Below are positions 35,683 through 43,423 of a stretch of 53,140 bases of DNA, piece by piece. Source of the stretch: Wolinella sp052170135 (GTDB lineage Bacteria; Campylobacterota; Campylobacteria; Campylobacterales; Helicobacteraceae); assembly GCA_052170135.1 (NCBI GenBank), contig JBQNBC010000011.1, positions 1 to 53,140 of the forward strand. Direction: 5' to 3'. The position numbers and the translations under genes are program-made. Under the pieces are notes generated by a model that saw only the letters and a list, made by a program, of their open reading frames with translations, searched no databases and had not been told where the DNA came from. The stretch's first letter is position 1. Every line of letters starts with the position of its first letter.

Positions 35683-36947
35683 TGGATTTTTTATCAATCA
35701 CTGGGGGAGTGCGCTTAGAAGGTAGCGTCAAGGTCTCGGGAGCAAAAAATGCCGCACTGCCACTTATTAGCGCAACACTGCTAGCGAAGAATGAGGTAGG
35801 GATTTCAAATCTCCCTGATGTTGTAGACATAAAAACATTGCTTTCACTACTTGAAATGTTAGGCTCACGCGTGGAGAGAATCGATTCTCACACGGTCAAA
35901 ATAGACTGCTCAGATATCAAAAGCACAAAGGCAACCTACGACATCGTAAGAAAAATGCGTGCCTCGATTCTAGTGTTAGGTCCGCTTTTAGCGCGCTTTG
36001 GTAAATGTGAGGTATCGCTACCTGGTGGCTGCGCCATTGGCGCACGACCTGTGGATTTGCACCTAAAAGCAATGGAAAAGATGGGTGCAGAAGTCGAGAT
36101 AAAAGGTGGTTATATCATTGCCACTGCACCAAATGGGCTGAAGGGCGCGACAATTGCCTTTGATAAAATTACTGTAACAGGAACTGAAAATGTAGTCATG
36201 GCAGCAGCCCTAGCACACGGTAAAACAAGAATCCTAAACGCAGCAAAAGAGCCTGAAGTGGTGCAGCTGTGCGAGATATTGACACAAGCTGACGTTGAAA
36301 TAAGCGGGGTTGGTAGCAATGAGCTTGAAATTCTAGGTAGTAGCGGAGAACCGCTAAAGCTCGAACCATTTTGCGTAATACCAGATCGTATCGAGGCTGG
36401 GACATACCTCTGCGCTGGTGCGATGATGAACTCATCTGTAAGAGTAGAGGGTGTAATAAACGAGCATATAGCGGCAATCACACAAAAGCTGGAGGAGATT
36501 GGATTTGGAATGGAATATGGCACAGATTTTGCACGTCTTTTGCCTGCTAGACAGATGAGAGCTTTTGAGATTATCACGACCGAATACCCGGGATTCCCTA
36601 CTGATATGCAAGCACAGTTTATGGCACTGGCGACACAATGCGAGGGGGCTAGCATTATCGAGGAGCGACTATTTGAGAATCGCTTCATGCATGTAAGTGA
36701 GCTACAACGCCTAGGCGCAGGAATCCATCTACGCGGAAATACAGCTACTGTCAATGGACGCACAAATCTCCTCTCGGCTGATGTGATGGCAACGGATCTT
36801 AGAGCCTCTAGCGCACTCGTACTAGCAGCTCTCGCAGCAGAAGGCACAACAAATATCCACAGGATATATCACCTAGATCGTGGATATGAGCGACTAGAAG
36901 AGAAGCTAAGCGCACTTGGAGCTAAAATCTCACGCGGTAGTGAGTAA
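35682..36947 (+). CDS. murA: UDP-N-acetylglucosamine 1-carboxyvinyltransferase
   Basis: 421 residues, full length. GGVRLEGSVKVSGAKNAALP at the start, the catalytic Cys117 in PGGCAIGARPVDLHLK (the residue alkylated by fosfomycin; Cys, so not the naturally resistant Asp form), and the C-terminal RASSALVLAALAA and YHLDRGYERLEEKL blocks. It starts peptidoglycan precursor synthesis. Its ATG overlaps the stop of the preceding hypothetical by one base. Confidence 0.96.
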   Translation: MDFLSITGGVRLEGSVKVSGAKNAALPLISATLLAKNEVGISNLPDVVDIKTLLSLLEMLGSRVERIDSHTVKIDCSDIKSTKATYDIVRKMRASILVLGPLLARFGKCEVSLPGGCAIGARPVDLHLKAMEKMGAEVEIKGGYIIATAPNGLKGATIAFDKITVTGTENVVMAAALAHGKTRILNAAKEPEVVQLCEILTQADVEISGVGSNELEILGSSGEPLKLEPFCVIPDRIEAGTYLCAGAMMNSSVRVEGVINEHIAAITQKLEEIGFGMEYGTDFARLLPARQMRAFEIITTEYPGFPTDMQAQFMALATQCEGASIIEERLFENRFMHVSELQRLGAGIHLRGNTATVNGRTNLLSADVMATDLRASSALVLAALAAEGTTNIHRIYHLDRGYERLEEKLSALGAKISRGSE

Positions 36948-37359
36948 AAACAAGCTTTTATAGCGAACTAGATTTCGCGCATACATGATAATAAGCCTAA
37001 AATCTAGCTCCTGCAATACTCTCTTATAATCAAATACTATGCAAAAGCATAGATAGGTAATAACAATCATGCGATTCTTTGCAATCGCTGGTCGGCTCCT
37101 GACTACGCATTCTCTCTCGCTAGAAAAGCTACAAAACTAATTGAATTAGGCTTAGTGTCACCATTGACTAGCTAGTTTTAAAAGTGTAAAAACCCACAAG
37201 ATAATGTGCTTAATATTCATCGCTCTTTTTGATGCACATCGTATATGCACTACAAATACAAAACTTGCTCGCGATAAACTCCACCTCAACTACACAACAA
37301 GTCAAGCTATTAGAAAGAATCTAAAAAAAAATCCAAGCCCACACAACAAAATCGCGCTA
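36948..37359. other. 412-base gap between murA and lepA with a possible small Cys-rich ORF
   Basis: No clear gene. On the minus strand downstream of lepA a 31-codon frame from a TTG at 37305 to a TAA at 37210 reads LTCCVVEVEFIASKFCICSA and then YTMCIKKSDEY, with Cys pairs like a small or broken zinc ribbon; it has no good ribosome site. On the plus strand CTATGC-AAAA-GCATAG (37037-37052) is a small hairpin. Confidence 0.3.
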
Positions 37360-39150
37360 TCAGTCGATTTTAAGCACCGCTAAAAACGCCTCCTGAGGTA
37401 GTTCCACACGTCCAATAGCCTTCATGCGCTTTTTGCCCTCTTTTTGCTTTTCAAGTAGCTTTCGCTTTCGAGTAATATCACCGCCATAGCACTTTGCCGT
37501 TACATTTTTACCCATTGATTTTACGGTTTCACGTGCAATGATTTTATTCCCCACGCTTGCCTGTATGGCAACCTCAAATAGCTGGCGGGGGACTATCTCT
37601 TTCATAGCCTCGACCAACTCCTTGCCACGCTCATACGCCTTATCCTTTGGCACAATTATAGACAGGGCATCTACTATCTCACCAGCCACACGCACATCAA
37701 GCTTAACCAAATCGCCCTCTCTATACTCAATAGGCTCATAATCAAAACTTGCATAGCCTTTAGTTCCAGACTTTAGCTTGTCGTAAAAATCCATGACGAT
37801 TTCATTTGTAGGTATAGCATACACAAGCATTACGCGTGTTTCATTTATATATTCCATTTTTTCTTGGATTCCTCGTCGCTTATTCACCATTGTGATTACA
37901 TTACCCAAAAATTCACTTGGCACGATAATAGTCGCACGCACATATGGCTCATACATCTTTGCTATTTTCTGCTCTGGCGGTAGTTCACTTGGATTTTGCA
38001 CGCTCACTTCGCTACCATCAGTTAGCACTAGATTATAGACAACAGTCGGTGCTGTCGCAATTAAGTCGAGGTTAAACTCTCGCTCGAGTCGCTCTTTCAC
38101 CACCTCCATATGTAGCATCCCTAAGAAACCAACGCGAAAACCAAATCCAAGCGCAACCGATGTCTCTGGCTCATATTGAATAGAGGAATCGTTAAGTTTC
38201 AACTTATTTAGCGCATCTCTCAACTCTTCAAATCTATCAGTATCGATAGGGTACAACCCCGCAAATACAAATGGTTTTGCAGGCTGAAATCCATCTATCG
38301 CCTCCTTAGTCGGATTCTTTACATCAGTCATCGTGTCGCCCACGGCAATGTCTGTCACATTTTTTAGACCAAGGACGACGATTCCTATCTCACCACTTCT
38401 GATTTCGCTCGTCTTTTGTGGCGCCAATGGATGTGGATACATAAGGCTTAACACTTCATGCTTCTTGCCCGTGCTCATAACTAGAATATTTTGTCCAACC
38501 TTGATACTGCCATCTACCACGCGCACGAGTGCTAACGCGCCAAGGTAGTTATCAAACCAAGAATCGTAAATCAGTGCCTTTGTTGGTGCATTAGAATCGC
38601 CATCTGGAGCCGGGATTCTCCTTACAATCTCATCTAGCAGCTCCTTGATTCCGATTCCTGATTTGGCACTTACATGCAACGACTCTGAGCAATCTAGACC
38701 AATTGTGTGCTCTATCTCACCTTTCACTCGCTCAGGATCGGCGGCTGGCAAGTCTATTTTATTTATTACCGGAATGATTTCTAGGCTATTATCAAGCGCA
38801 ATATAGACGTTTGCTATCGTCTGTGCCTCTACACCCTGACTCGCATCAACGACCAATAGCGCGCCCTCACAGCTTGCCAAACTTCTACTAACCTCATAAC
38901 TAAAGTCAACGTGTCCTGGCGTGTCGATGAGATTTAGAATATACTCCTCGCTGTTATATATATATTTTAGGCGTACACTCTGGGCTTTTATCGTGATTCC
39001 TCGCTCCTTTTCAATATCCATCGTATCCATAAGCTGGGCTTTCATCTCGCGCGCCTCCACTGCTCCACACTCTTGAATGATACGGTCAGCTAGTGTGCTT
39101 TTCCCATGGTCGATATGGGCAATAATAGAGAAGTTACGAATATTTTTCAT
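37360..39150 (-). CDS. lepA: elongation factor 4 (LepA)
   Basis: 596 residues, complete. GTPase motifs AHIDHGKSTLADRI (G1), ERGITI (G2), DTPGHVDF (G3) and NKIDLPAAD (G4); EF-G-like domains II, III and V follow, and the LepA-specific C-terminus contains GDITRKRKLLEKQKEGKKRMK. It binds ribosomes and back-translocates or assists assembly under ionic stress. It stands alone on the minus strand, with 300 bases of non-coding DNA upstream. Confidence 0.97.
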   Translation of the reverse strand: MKNIRNFSIIAHIDHGKSTLADRIIQECGAVEAREMKAQLMDTMDIEKERGITIKAQSVRLKYIYNSEEYILNLIDTPGHVDFSYEVSRSLASCEGALLVVDASQGVEAQTIANVYIALDNSLEIIPVINKIDLPAADPERVKGEIEHTIGLDCSESLHVSAKSGIGIKELLDEIVRRIPAPDGDSNAPTKALIYDSWFDNYLGALALVRVVDGSIKVGQNILVMSTGKKHEVLSLMYPHPLAPQKTSEIRSGEIGIVVLGLKNVTDIAVGDTMTDVKNPTKEAIDGFQPAKPFVFAGLYPIDTDRFEELRDALNKLKLNDSSIQYEPETSVALGFGFRVGFLGMLHMEVVKERLEREFNLDLIATAPTVVYNLVLTDGSEVSVQNPSELPPEQKIAKMYEPYVRATIIVPSEFLGNVITMVNKRRGIQEKMEYINETRVMLVYAIPTNEIVMDFYDKLKSGTKGYASFDYEPIEYREGDLVKLDVRVAGEIVDALSIIVPKDKAYERGKELVEAMKEIVPRQLFEVAIQASVGNKIIARETVKSMGKNVTAKCYGGDITRKRKLLEKQKEGKKRMKAIGRVELPQEAFLAVLKID

Positions 39151-39454
39151 GAAGATTTGACCTTGTATAAAACTTTTGGCGGATTTTAGCTAAAACGCCC
39201 ATAAATGCGAAAATATCTAAACCATGCGATACACAAATAAAGTAATTCATATTAAAGCAAGCTCTAAATGATGGGTACCAAAAGTATCACCATAAAAACT
39301 CGCATAAATTCTTGTCTCTTGTAGAGATATTTACGATTTCATTAGCAGGTGATGATGATACGAATTCATCATTGGATTCTTATTGCTTGTATCTAAAGCC
39401 CATATTTTGGCTATTTGCACTATCCTTTTAGCAAATATCAAAATAGGAATCTAG
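39151..39454. other. 304-base divergent gap between lepA and hemD
   Basis: No ORF or RNA recognised. Near the lepA start GGCG and CGCC flank the palindrome TTTTAGCTAAAA (about 39178-39200), a possible hairpin or protein site upstream of lepA. The remainder should contain the promoters of both genes. Confidence 0.4.
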
Positions 39455-40099
39455 ATGCCAAAACCTATATATTTCGTTGGTGCAAAGCCTCAGCCAAATG
39501 TTCAAAACATAATCATCTCGGAGATAGTCTATCTTAATGCGAATATTGACTTAAGAGATATTGACACACTTTTATTTACCTCAAAAAATGGTGTAATCGG
39601 GCTAGATTCTTCAATTAGTGGCTGGCAGACCATTCCGACATTTGTTATTGGAGAATCAACTGCAAATGAAGTCAAAAAACGTGGCGGAAAAGTAGAATTT
39701 ATCTCTTTGGATTCCCATGGGAGTGGATTTTTTGCCGAGGTGCGCGATCATCTTTTTGGACGGCACGTCCTCTATCCGCGCGCCAAAGAGATTGTTTCAC
39801 AAATAGGAAGTAAGCTACAAAATATAAATGTCAATCTACGCGAAGCTATAGTTTATGAAAATCGCCCAATAAGGCTAGATGAATCACAAAAGCCACCAAA
39901 AAATTCTATTCTAATCTTTAGCGCGCCATCAGCATATCGATACTTTTTGTATAGCTTTAAATGGGATTGCAGTTTTCAAGCCGTTGCCATAGGACGCACG
40001 ACCTTAGAAGCATTTGACAAGGATGTAAATGCGCATTTAGCAGAAAATGTGAGCATAGATTCTTGTATCGAGCTAGCAAAAAAACTTTCCAATGAATGA
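39455..40099 (+). CDS. hemD: uroporphyrinogen-III synthase
   Basis: 214 residues of the poorly conserved HemD fold: DTLLFTSKNGVIGL (first domain), TFVIGESTANEVKKRGGKV at the linker, VLYPRAKEI and, in the second domain, LIFSAPSAYRYFLYSF, VAIGRTTLEAF and AENVSIDSCIELAKKL. The segments SKNGV and FSAPSAYRYF are the family's most conserved parts. It cyclises hydroxymethylbilane to uroporphyrinogen III in haem synthesis. It is a single gene, not next to other hem genes. Confidence 0.88.
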   Translation: MPKPIYFVGAKPQPNVQNIIISEIVYLNANIDLRDIDTLLFTSKNGVIGLDSSISGWQTIPTFVIGESTANEVKKRGGKVEFISLDSHGSGFFAEVRDHLFGRHVLYPRAKEIVSQIGSKLQNINVNLREAIVYENRPIRLDESQKPPKNSILIFSAPSAYRYFLYSFKWDCSFQAVAIGRTTLEAFDKDVNAHLAENVSIDSCIELAKKLSNE

Positions 40100-40287
40100 G
40101 GGCTAAGAATCTGAACAACTCAAAACCAACTATATTTTTCATCGTGACACAAGAATACAAACTCTAGATTTTCCATGTCATCAAGTTTTAGTGATAATTT
40201 CTCACATTTAAAAGAACTCCCACATCTATTTCAACATTTATAACAACACTAAAGATTCTTGTAAAAACAATAAAGAAGAAAAGGAAG

Positions 40288-40320
40288 TTACAAGATTCCC
40301 GCAAACGGAGAATCTTGTAA
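40288..40320 (-). terminator. terminator of the feo operon
   Basis: TTACAAGATTC and GAATCTTGTAA form a perfect 11-bp stem, extended by CCG/CGG around a CAAA loop (one bulged A). On the minus strand it lies just beyond the 46-residue ORF and is followed by CTTCCTTTTCTTCTTT, a rho-independent terminator. Confidence 0.75.
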
Positions 40321-40326
40321 GTGTGG

Positions 40327-40467
40327 TTACACTTTTTTGGTTTTGCTAGCGCACGATTTACCGCTACCGCAACCGCAGTTACGATCCTTCGAAAAATGCT
40401 GTCTATAAAGCACAAAAATCGCTAAAAGCAGTGAGCCACCGATAATCGCGCCTTCATAAAATTCCAT
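40327..40467 (-). CDS. FeoB-associated Cys-rich small membrane protein (46 aa)
   Basis: Starts MEFYEGAIIGGSLLLAIFVL: one membrane helix, then a cytoplasmic tail RQHFSKDRNCGCGSGKSCAS with Cys31, Cys33 and Cys39 and several basic residues. This is the layout of the small Cys-rich proteins that accompany feoB in many bacteria. ATG with AAGG seven bases upstream; last gene before the operon terminator and 9 bases after the periplasmic protein gene. Metal binding by the Cys cluster is inferred. Confidence 0.75.
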   Translation of the reverse strand: MEFYEGAIIGGSLLLAIFVLYRQHFSKDRNCGCGSGKSCASKTKKV

Positions 40468-40476
40468 AAAAGTGCC

Positions 40477-40788
40477 TTAGTTCAGGATCTTATCGCTCTT
40501 AATTTCGACTTGATGTCCATCGCCACCGTCAAAAAGAGCGCTATAAGCACCATCTGGTCGTGGAAGTGTCGCTTGATTATCTTTATCAAATTTTGTCTCA
40601 TGGATGGTTTTGCCATCTTGGATAATCTTCACCTTTACGCCAGCAGCTGATGAGCCATCACTAAAGCCACCCTCGCAAGTAATTGTCTTATCACCATTAT
40701 CGAAGCAATTCATAAGCGCCGTGTGCGCAAATGCAAACTGTCCTGCCAAAAGCAGTGCTACTGCACCAAACTTAACTGATATTTTCAT
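40477..40788 (-). CDS. secreted periplasmic protein of the feo operon
   Basis: 103 residues with a clear signal peptide (AVALLLAGQFAFA, cleaved before HTALMNCF). The mature domain is short, beta-like, has two cysteines (MNCFDNGDKTITCEGGFSDG) and an immunoglobulin-like pattern KVKIIQDGKTIHETKFDKDN, similar in outline to carboxypeptidase-regulatory or CbiK/L-type metal-uptake accessory domains. I cannot name the family. It overlaps the end of feoB by 17 bases, so its ribosome site is inside feoB. A role in ferrous-iron delivery is suggested only by position. Confidence 0.7.
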   Translation of the reverse strand: MKISVKFGAVALLLAGQFAFAHTALMNCFDNGDKTITCEGGFSDGSSAAGVKVKIIQDGKTIHETKFDKDNQATLPRPDGAYSALFDGGDGHQVEIKSDKILN

Positions 40789-43066
40789 CTATTCTCCTTT
40801 GTTTAATTTGAAATCTCCTAGGGAAAACCCCAAGAATAACTACTGCCGCAATCACCAAGCCATAAAAGCCTAAAAGCGCCCCCATAGCCGATGCGCCAAG
40901 CGCATTACCTATTGAATATACGCTTATTGCCACAAGAAGTGCAAGCACCAATGGATAACAAAGTGCAAACAATGTCCAGCCCCAACTTGCTAGCTGTGTC
41001 TTAATCACAACCATAGTGGCGATGCAAGGGGGCGTGAGTGCCATAAATAGTATCATAGCCACACCAGCAAGTGCGGTATATCCACCTTGTGTTCGTATAC
41101 TCTCTTCTGGTCGCTGTCCATCCCCGGTCGATTCTTCAAAAAGTGCGCCAAGCGTCGCGACAAAGCTCTCTCGCGCAGCAAATGAGCTTAAAAATGCAAT
41201 ATTTATCTTCCAGTCAAAACCAGCATATTTTGTAATACCTTCTAATCCTCGACCAGTCATGCCTAAAAATGAGTTTGCTACTTTTTCATCTTTTAACTCT
41301 CTAAAGACCGCCTTTCGAGCTGAAACAACCTTTCGCAGCTCCCGCTCGACCTTTGTCGCATCCTTGTCGGTGCGGTCACGAAGAATCTTAAAAAACTCAG
41401 GATTCATCGCAGTGTATTCTGCATCTAGCTTCTCTAGTGCTTTTGGATCAGTAATAGCAACTCGCTTCTGCTTGTATGTTTCTGAAAAATCAATCAATGA
41501 CATAACCTTCTCATGAGAATCGACATACAAAGCGTATGGATTTTCAGCTAACTGATCTTGAAAATGCTCATAAGCCTTTTCTATTTTTGAGCCAATCTCA
41601 GCCTGCCGCTCTTTAGAAACGCCGGGAAATTGAATGAGAACAAACAGCACCACAGCCACCGCTAGCACGACTGTAGCCACCTTCTTGATATAAAGCCACA
41701 CTTTTTGCCATGCATTCATCAAAACACCACGCACAGTCGGCAAGTGATATGGCGGAAGCTCCATAACAAATGGCATTGTCTCTTTTGCCTTAAGAACGCT
41801 AAGAGAGAGAATCTTGGCCATAATAAGTGCTATCATGACAGTCAATGTCGAGATAACAAACATCACAACAGCCTTATCTTCAACAAAAAGTACTGAGACG
41901 ACAAGGACAAAAAATGGCGTCTTCGCAAGGCAATTTAGGAATGGCACAGTAAGAATCGTAGCCCAGCGGGCACGCACATCTCCAATCCCCTTGCTCGCCA
42001 TAATAGCCGGCACTGCGCAACCACCAACGACTACACCGCCCATAACATACGATAGCGTACTCTGTCCATGTAGTCCATAGCTCCTAAAAAGCCTATCAAG
42101 TGCAAACGCCATCCGTGCCATATAGCCAGAATCCTCCAAAATAGCAATGAGCGAGAAGAGAATCATAAAAATAGGCAGATAGTTCAGAAGTGCTAAAGTA
42201 CTGTTTGCCACCCAGATACCAAAGTCGCGCAAAAGTGGTACTGTCATTAAGCTCTCATTTGGAAGAATCGAAACAAGCTGCTGTTTTAGCCATGCAAGAT
42301 ATGGCCATGTATAGTTTGTCAATTCATACCCACGTACGATAGATAAGTCATATATTGCGTAGATGATCACAAGGAGAATTGGAAGCGCAAGCCACCTATT
42401 TAGCACTATTCTATCGACCCTATCACTTAGCGAACCCTTTGCGTAAGGATCTTTTTTAAGCACCTTTGAAAGAATCTTTTCACATACCTCATATCGCGAA
42501 ATAGCCACCTTAGCACTATCATTTTGAGAGAGTATCTCAGGGTCTAGGAGTGGCTTTGGCGCATCTTGTCCAACACACGAGAGAATCGCATCTAAAATTC
42601 TCTGTTTTTCACCGCGCTTACGCGCAGTTATAAGTAGAGGCTTTACACCCGTTTCTCGCTCTAGTGCCTCTAAGTCATACTCAAAGCCCCTGCCCCTTGC
42701 TACATCAGCCATGTTTAAAATCAACAAAACGGGGATTCCAAATTCCATAGCTTGTGTCGTTAAGTAGAGACCTTTTAGCGGATTTGATGCATCTATTAGA
42801 TTTACGATTAGATCAGGTTTTTCATCCTTGATAAAGTCAAGACCGACGCGCTCCTCTGGTGAAAATGCCGTCAAAGAATAGACTCCTGGCAAATCCACTA
42901 GCTCAATCTCATGATTCTTAAAACTAAAAAATGTGCTTTTTTTATCGACTGTTACACCTGGATAGTTTGCGATGTGTTGGTTTGCGCCGCTAATAGTGTT
43001 AAAAAGTGTTGATTTACCGCAGTTTGGTTGCCCAAGAAGGGCTATTTTCAGCTTTTTTGTAGACAT
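40772..43066 (-). CDS. feoB: ferrous iron transport protein B
   Basis: 764 residues. N-terminal G domain: GQPNCGKST (12-20), YPGVTVDKK, LVDLPGVYSL; then a helical GDI region and about eight membrane helices with two Gate repeats (SGYMARMAFALDRLFRSYGLHG, GCAVPAIMASKG, and AARESFVATLGALFEE). An unusually long insert (about residues 495-615, rich in Glu, Lys and Asp: IEKAYEHFQDQLAENPYALY and later KVERELRKVVSARK) separates the gates. It imports Fe(II) through the inner membrane. It directly follows feoA. Confidence 0.96.
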   Translation of the reverse strand: MSTKKLKIALLGQPNCGKSTLFNTISGANQHIANYPGVTVDKKSTFFSFKNHEIELVDLPGVYSLTAFSPEERVGLDFIKDEKPDLIVNLIDASNPLKGLYLTTQAMEFGIPVLLILNMADVARGRGFEYDLEALERETGVKPLLITARKRGEKQRILDAILSCVGQDAPKPLLDPEILSQNDSAKVAISRYEVCEKILSKVLKKDPYAKGSLSDRVDRIVLNRWLALPILLVIIYAIYDLSIVRGYELTNYTWPYLAWLKQQLVSILPNESLMTVPLLRDFGIWVANSTLALLNYLPIFMILFSLIAILEDSGYMARMAFALDRLFRSYGLHGQSTLSYVMGGVVVGGCAVPAIMASKGIGDVRARWATILTVPFLNCLAKTPFFVLVVSVLFVEDKAVVMFVISTLTVMIALIMAKILSLSVLKAKETMPFVMELPPYHLPTVRGVLMNAWQKVWLYIKKVATVVLAVAVVLFVLIQFPGVSKERQAEIGSKIEKAYEHFQDQLAENPYALYVDSHEKVMSLIDFSETYKQKRVAITDPKALEKLDAEYTAMNPEFFKILRDRTDKDATKVERELRKVVSARKAVFRELKDEKVANSFLGMTGRGLEGITKYAGFDWKINIAFLSSFAARESFVATLGALFEESTGDGQRPEESIRTQGGYTALAGVAMILFMALTPPCIATMVVIKTQLASWGWTLFALCYPLVLALLVAISVYSIGNALGASAMGALLGFYGLVIAAVVILGVFPRRFQIKQRRIDENIS

Positions 43067-43294
43067 TTAACTCTCCATATGCACATCAATCAAAGCAGCA
43101 TCTACACGACGTATCCCAACATCGCCACTTGCTACTCTGACCCATATAGGATCAAGCAACGGGGCTTTGCGTATCATCTCAATTTTGCGTCCTGGGAAGA
43201 ATCCCATATCCAAGAGCTTCGCCTCCAGCGCTCCATCGGCTCTAAGATGTAAAATCCGCGCCTCTTCACCACAAGGTAAGTCTGCGAGCGTCAT
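43067..43294 (-). CDS. feoA: ferrous iron transport protein A
   Basis: 75 residues of SH3-like fold: MTLADLPCGEEARILHLRAD, LLDMGFFPGRKIEMIRKAP, DPIWVRVASGDVGIRRVDAALI. FeoA is a small cytoplasmic partner of FeoB. ATG with AAGGA six bases upstream. Its stop and the feoB start are adjacent. The upstream region holds an AT-rich palindrome like a Fur site. Confidence 0.95.
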   Translation of the reverse strand: MTLADLPCGEEARILHLRADGALEAKLLDMGFFPGRKIEMIRKAPLLDPIWVRVASGDVGIRRVDAALIDVHMES

Positions 43295-43328
43295 AACATG
43301 TCCTTTGTTGATAAAATCATTTACTCAT

Positions 43329-43354
43329 ATAATAACAAAAAAGATTGTTATTAT
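43329..43354 (-). promoter_or_regulatory. Fur-like operator upstream of feoAB
   Basis: ATAATAACAA (43329-43338) and TTGTTATTAT (43345-43354) are perfect ten-base complements around six bases, about 35-60 bases before the feoA start and overlapping a plausible -10 region. Its AT-rich, interrupted TAATAAN-type symmetry is like the Fur sites known in Helicobacter. Iron-Fur repression of feo is expected from biology; the site itself is untested. Confidence 0.6.
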
Positions 43355-43423
43355 TCAATATTTTTTATAACACCTCTTATCATCAATTCCATCTTACAAT
43401 AAAGACAGCTCTACTACACCAAA

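Noticed and set aside
36110..36847. 245-codon minus-strand ORF
   Set aside because: Lies wholly antisense to murA, is rich in Ser/Ala/Pro and has no family resemblance; a shadow frame.
37037..37052. CTATGC-AAAA-GCATAG hairpin as terminator of murA
   Set aside because: Only a six-bp stem, no T-run, about 90 bases from the stop; too weak to call.
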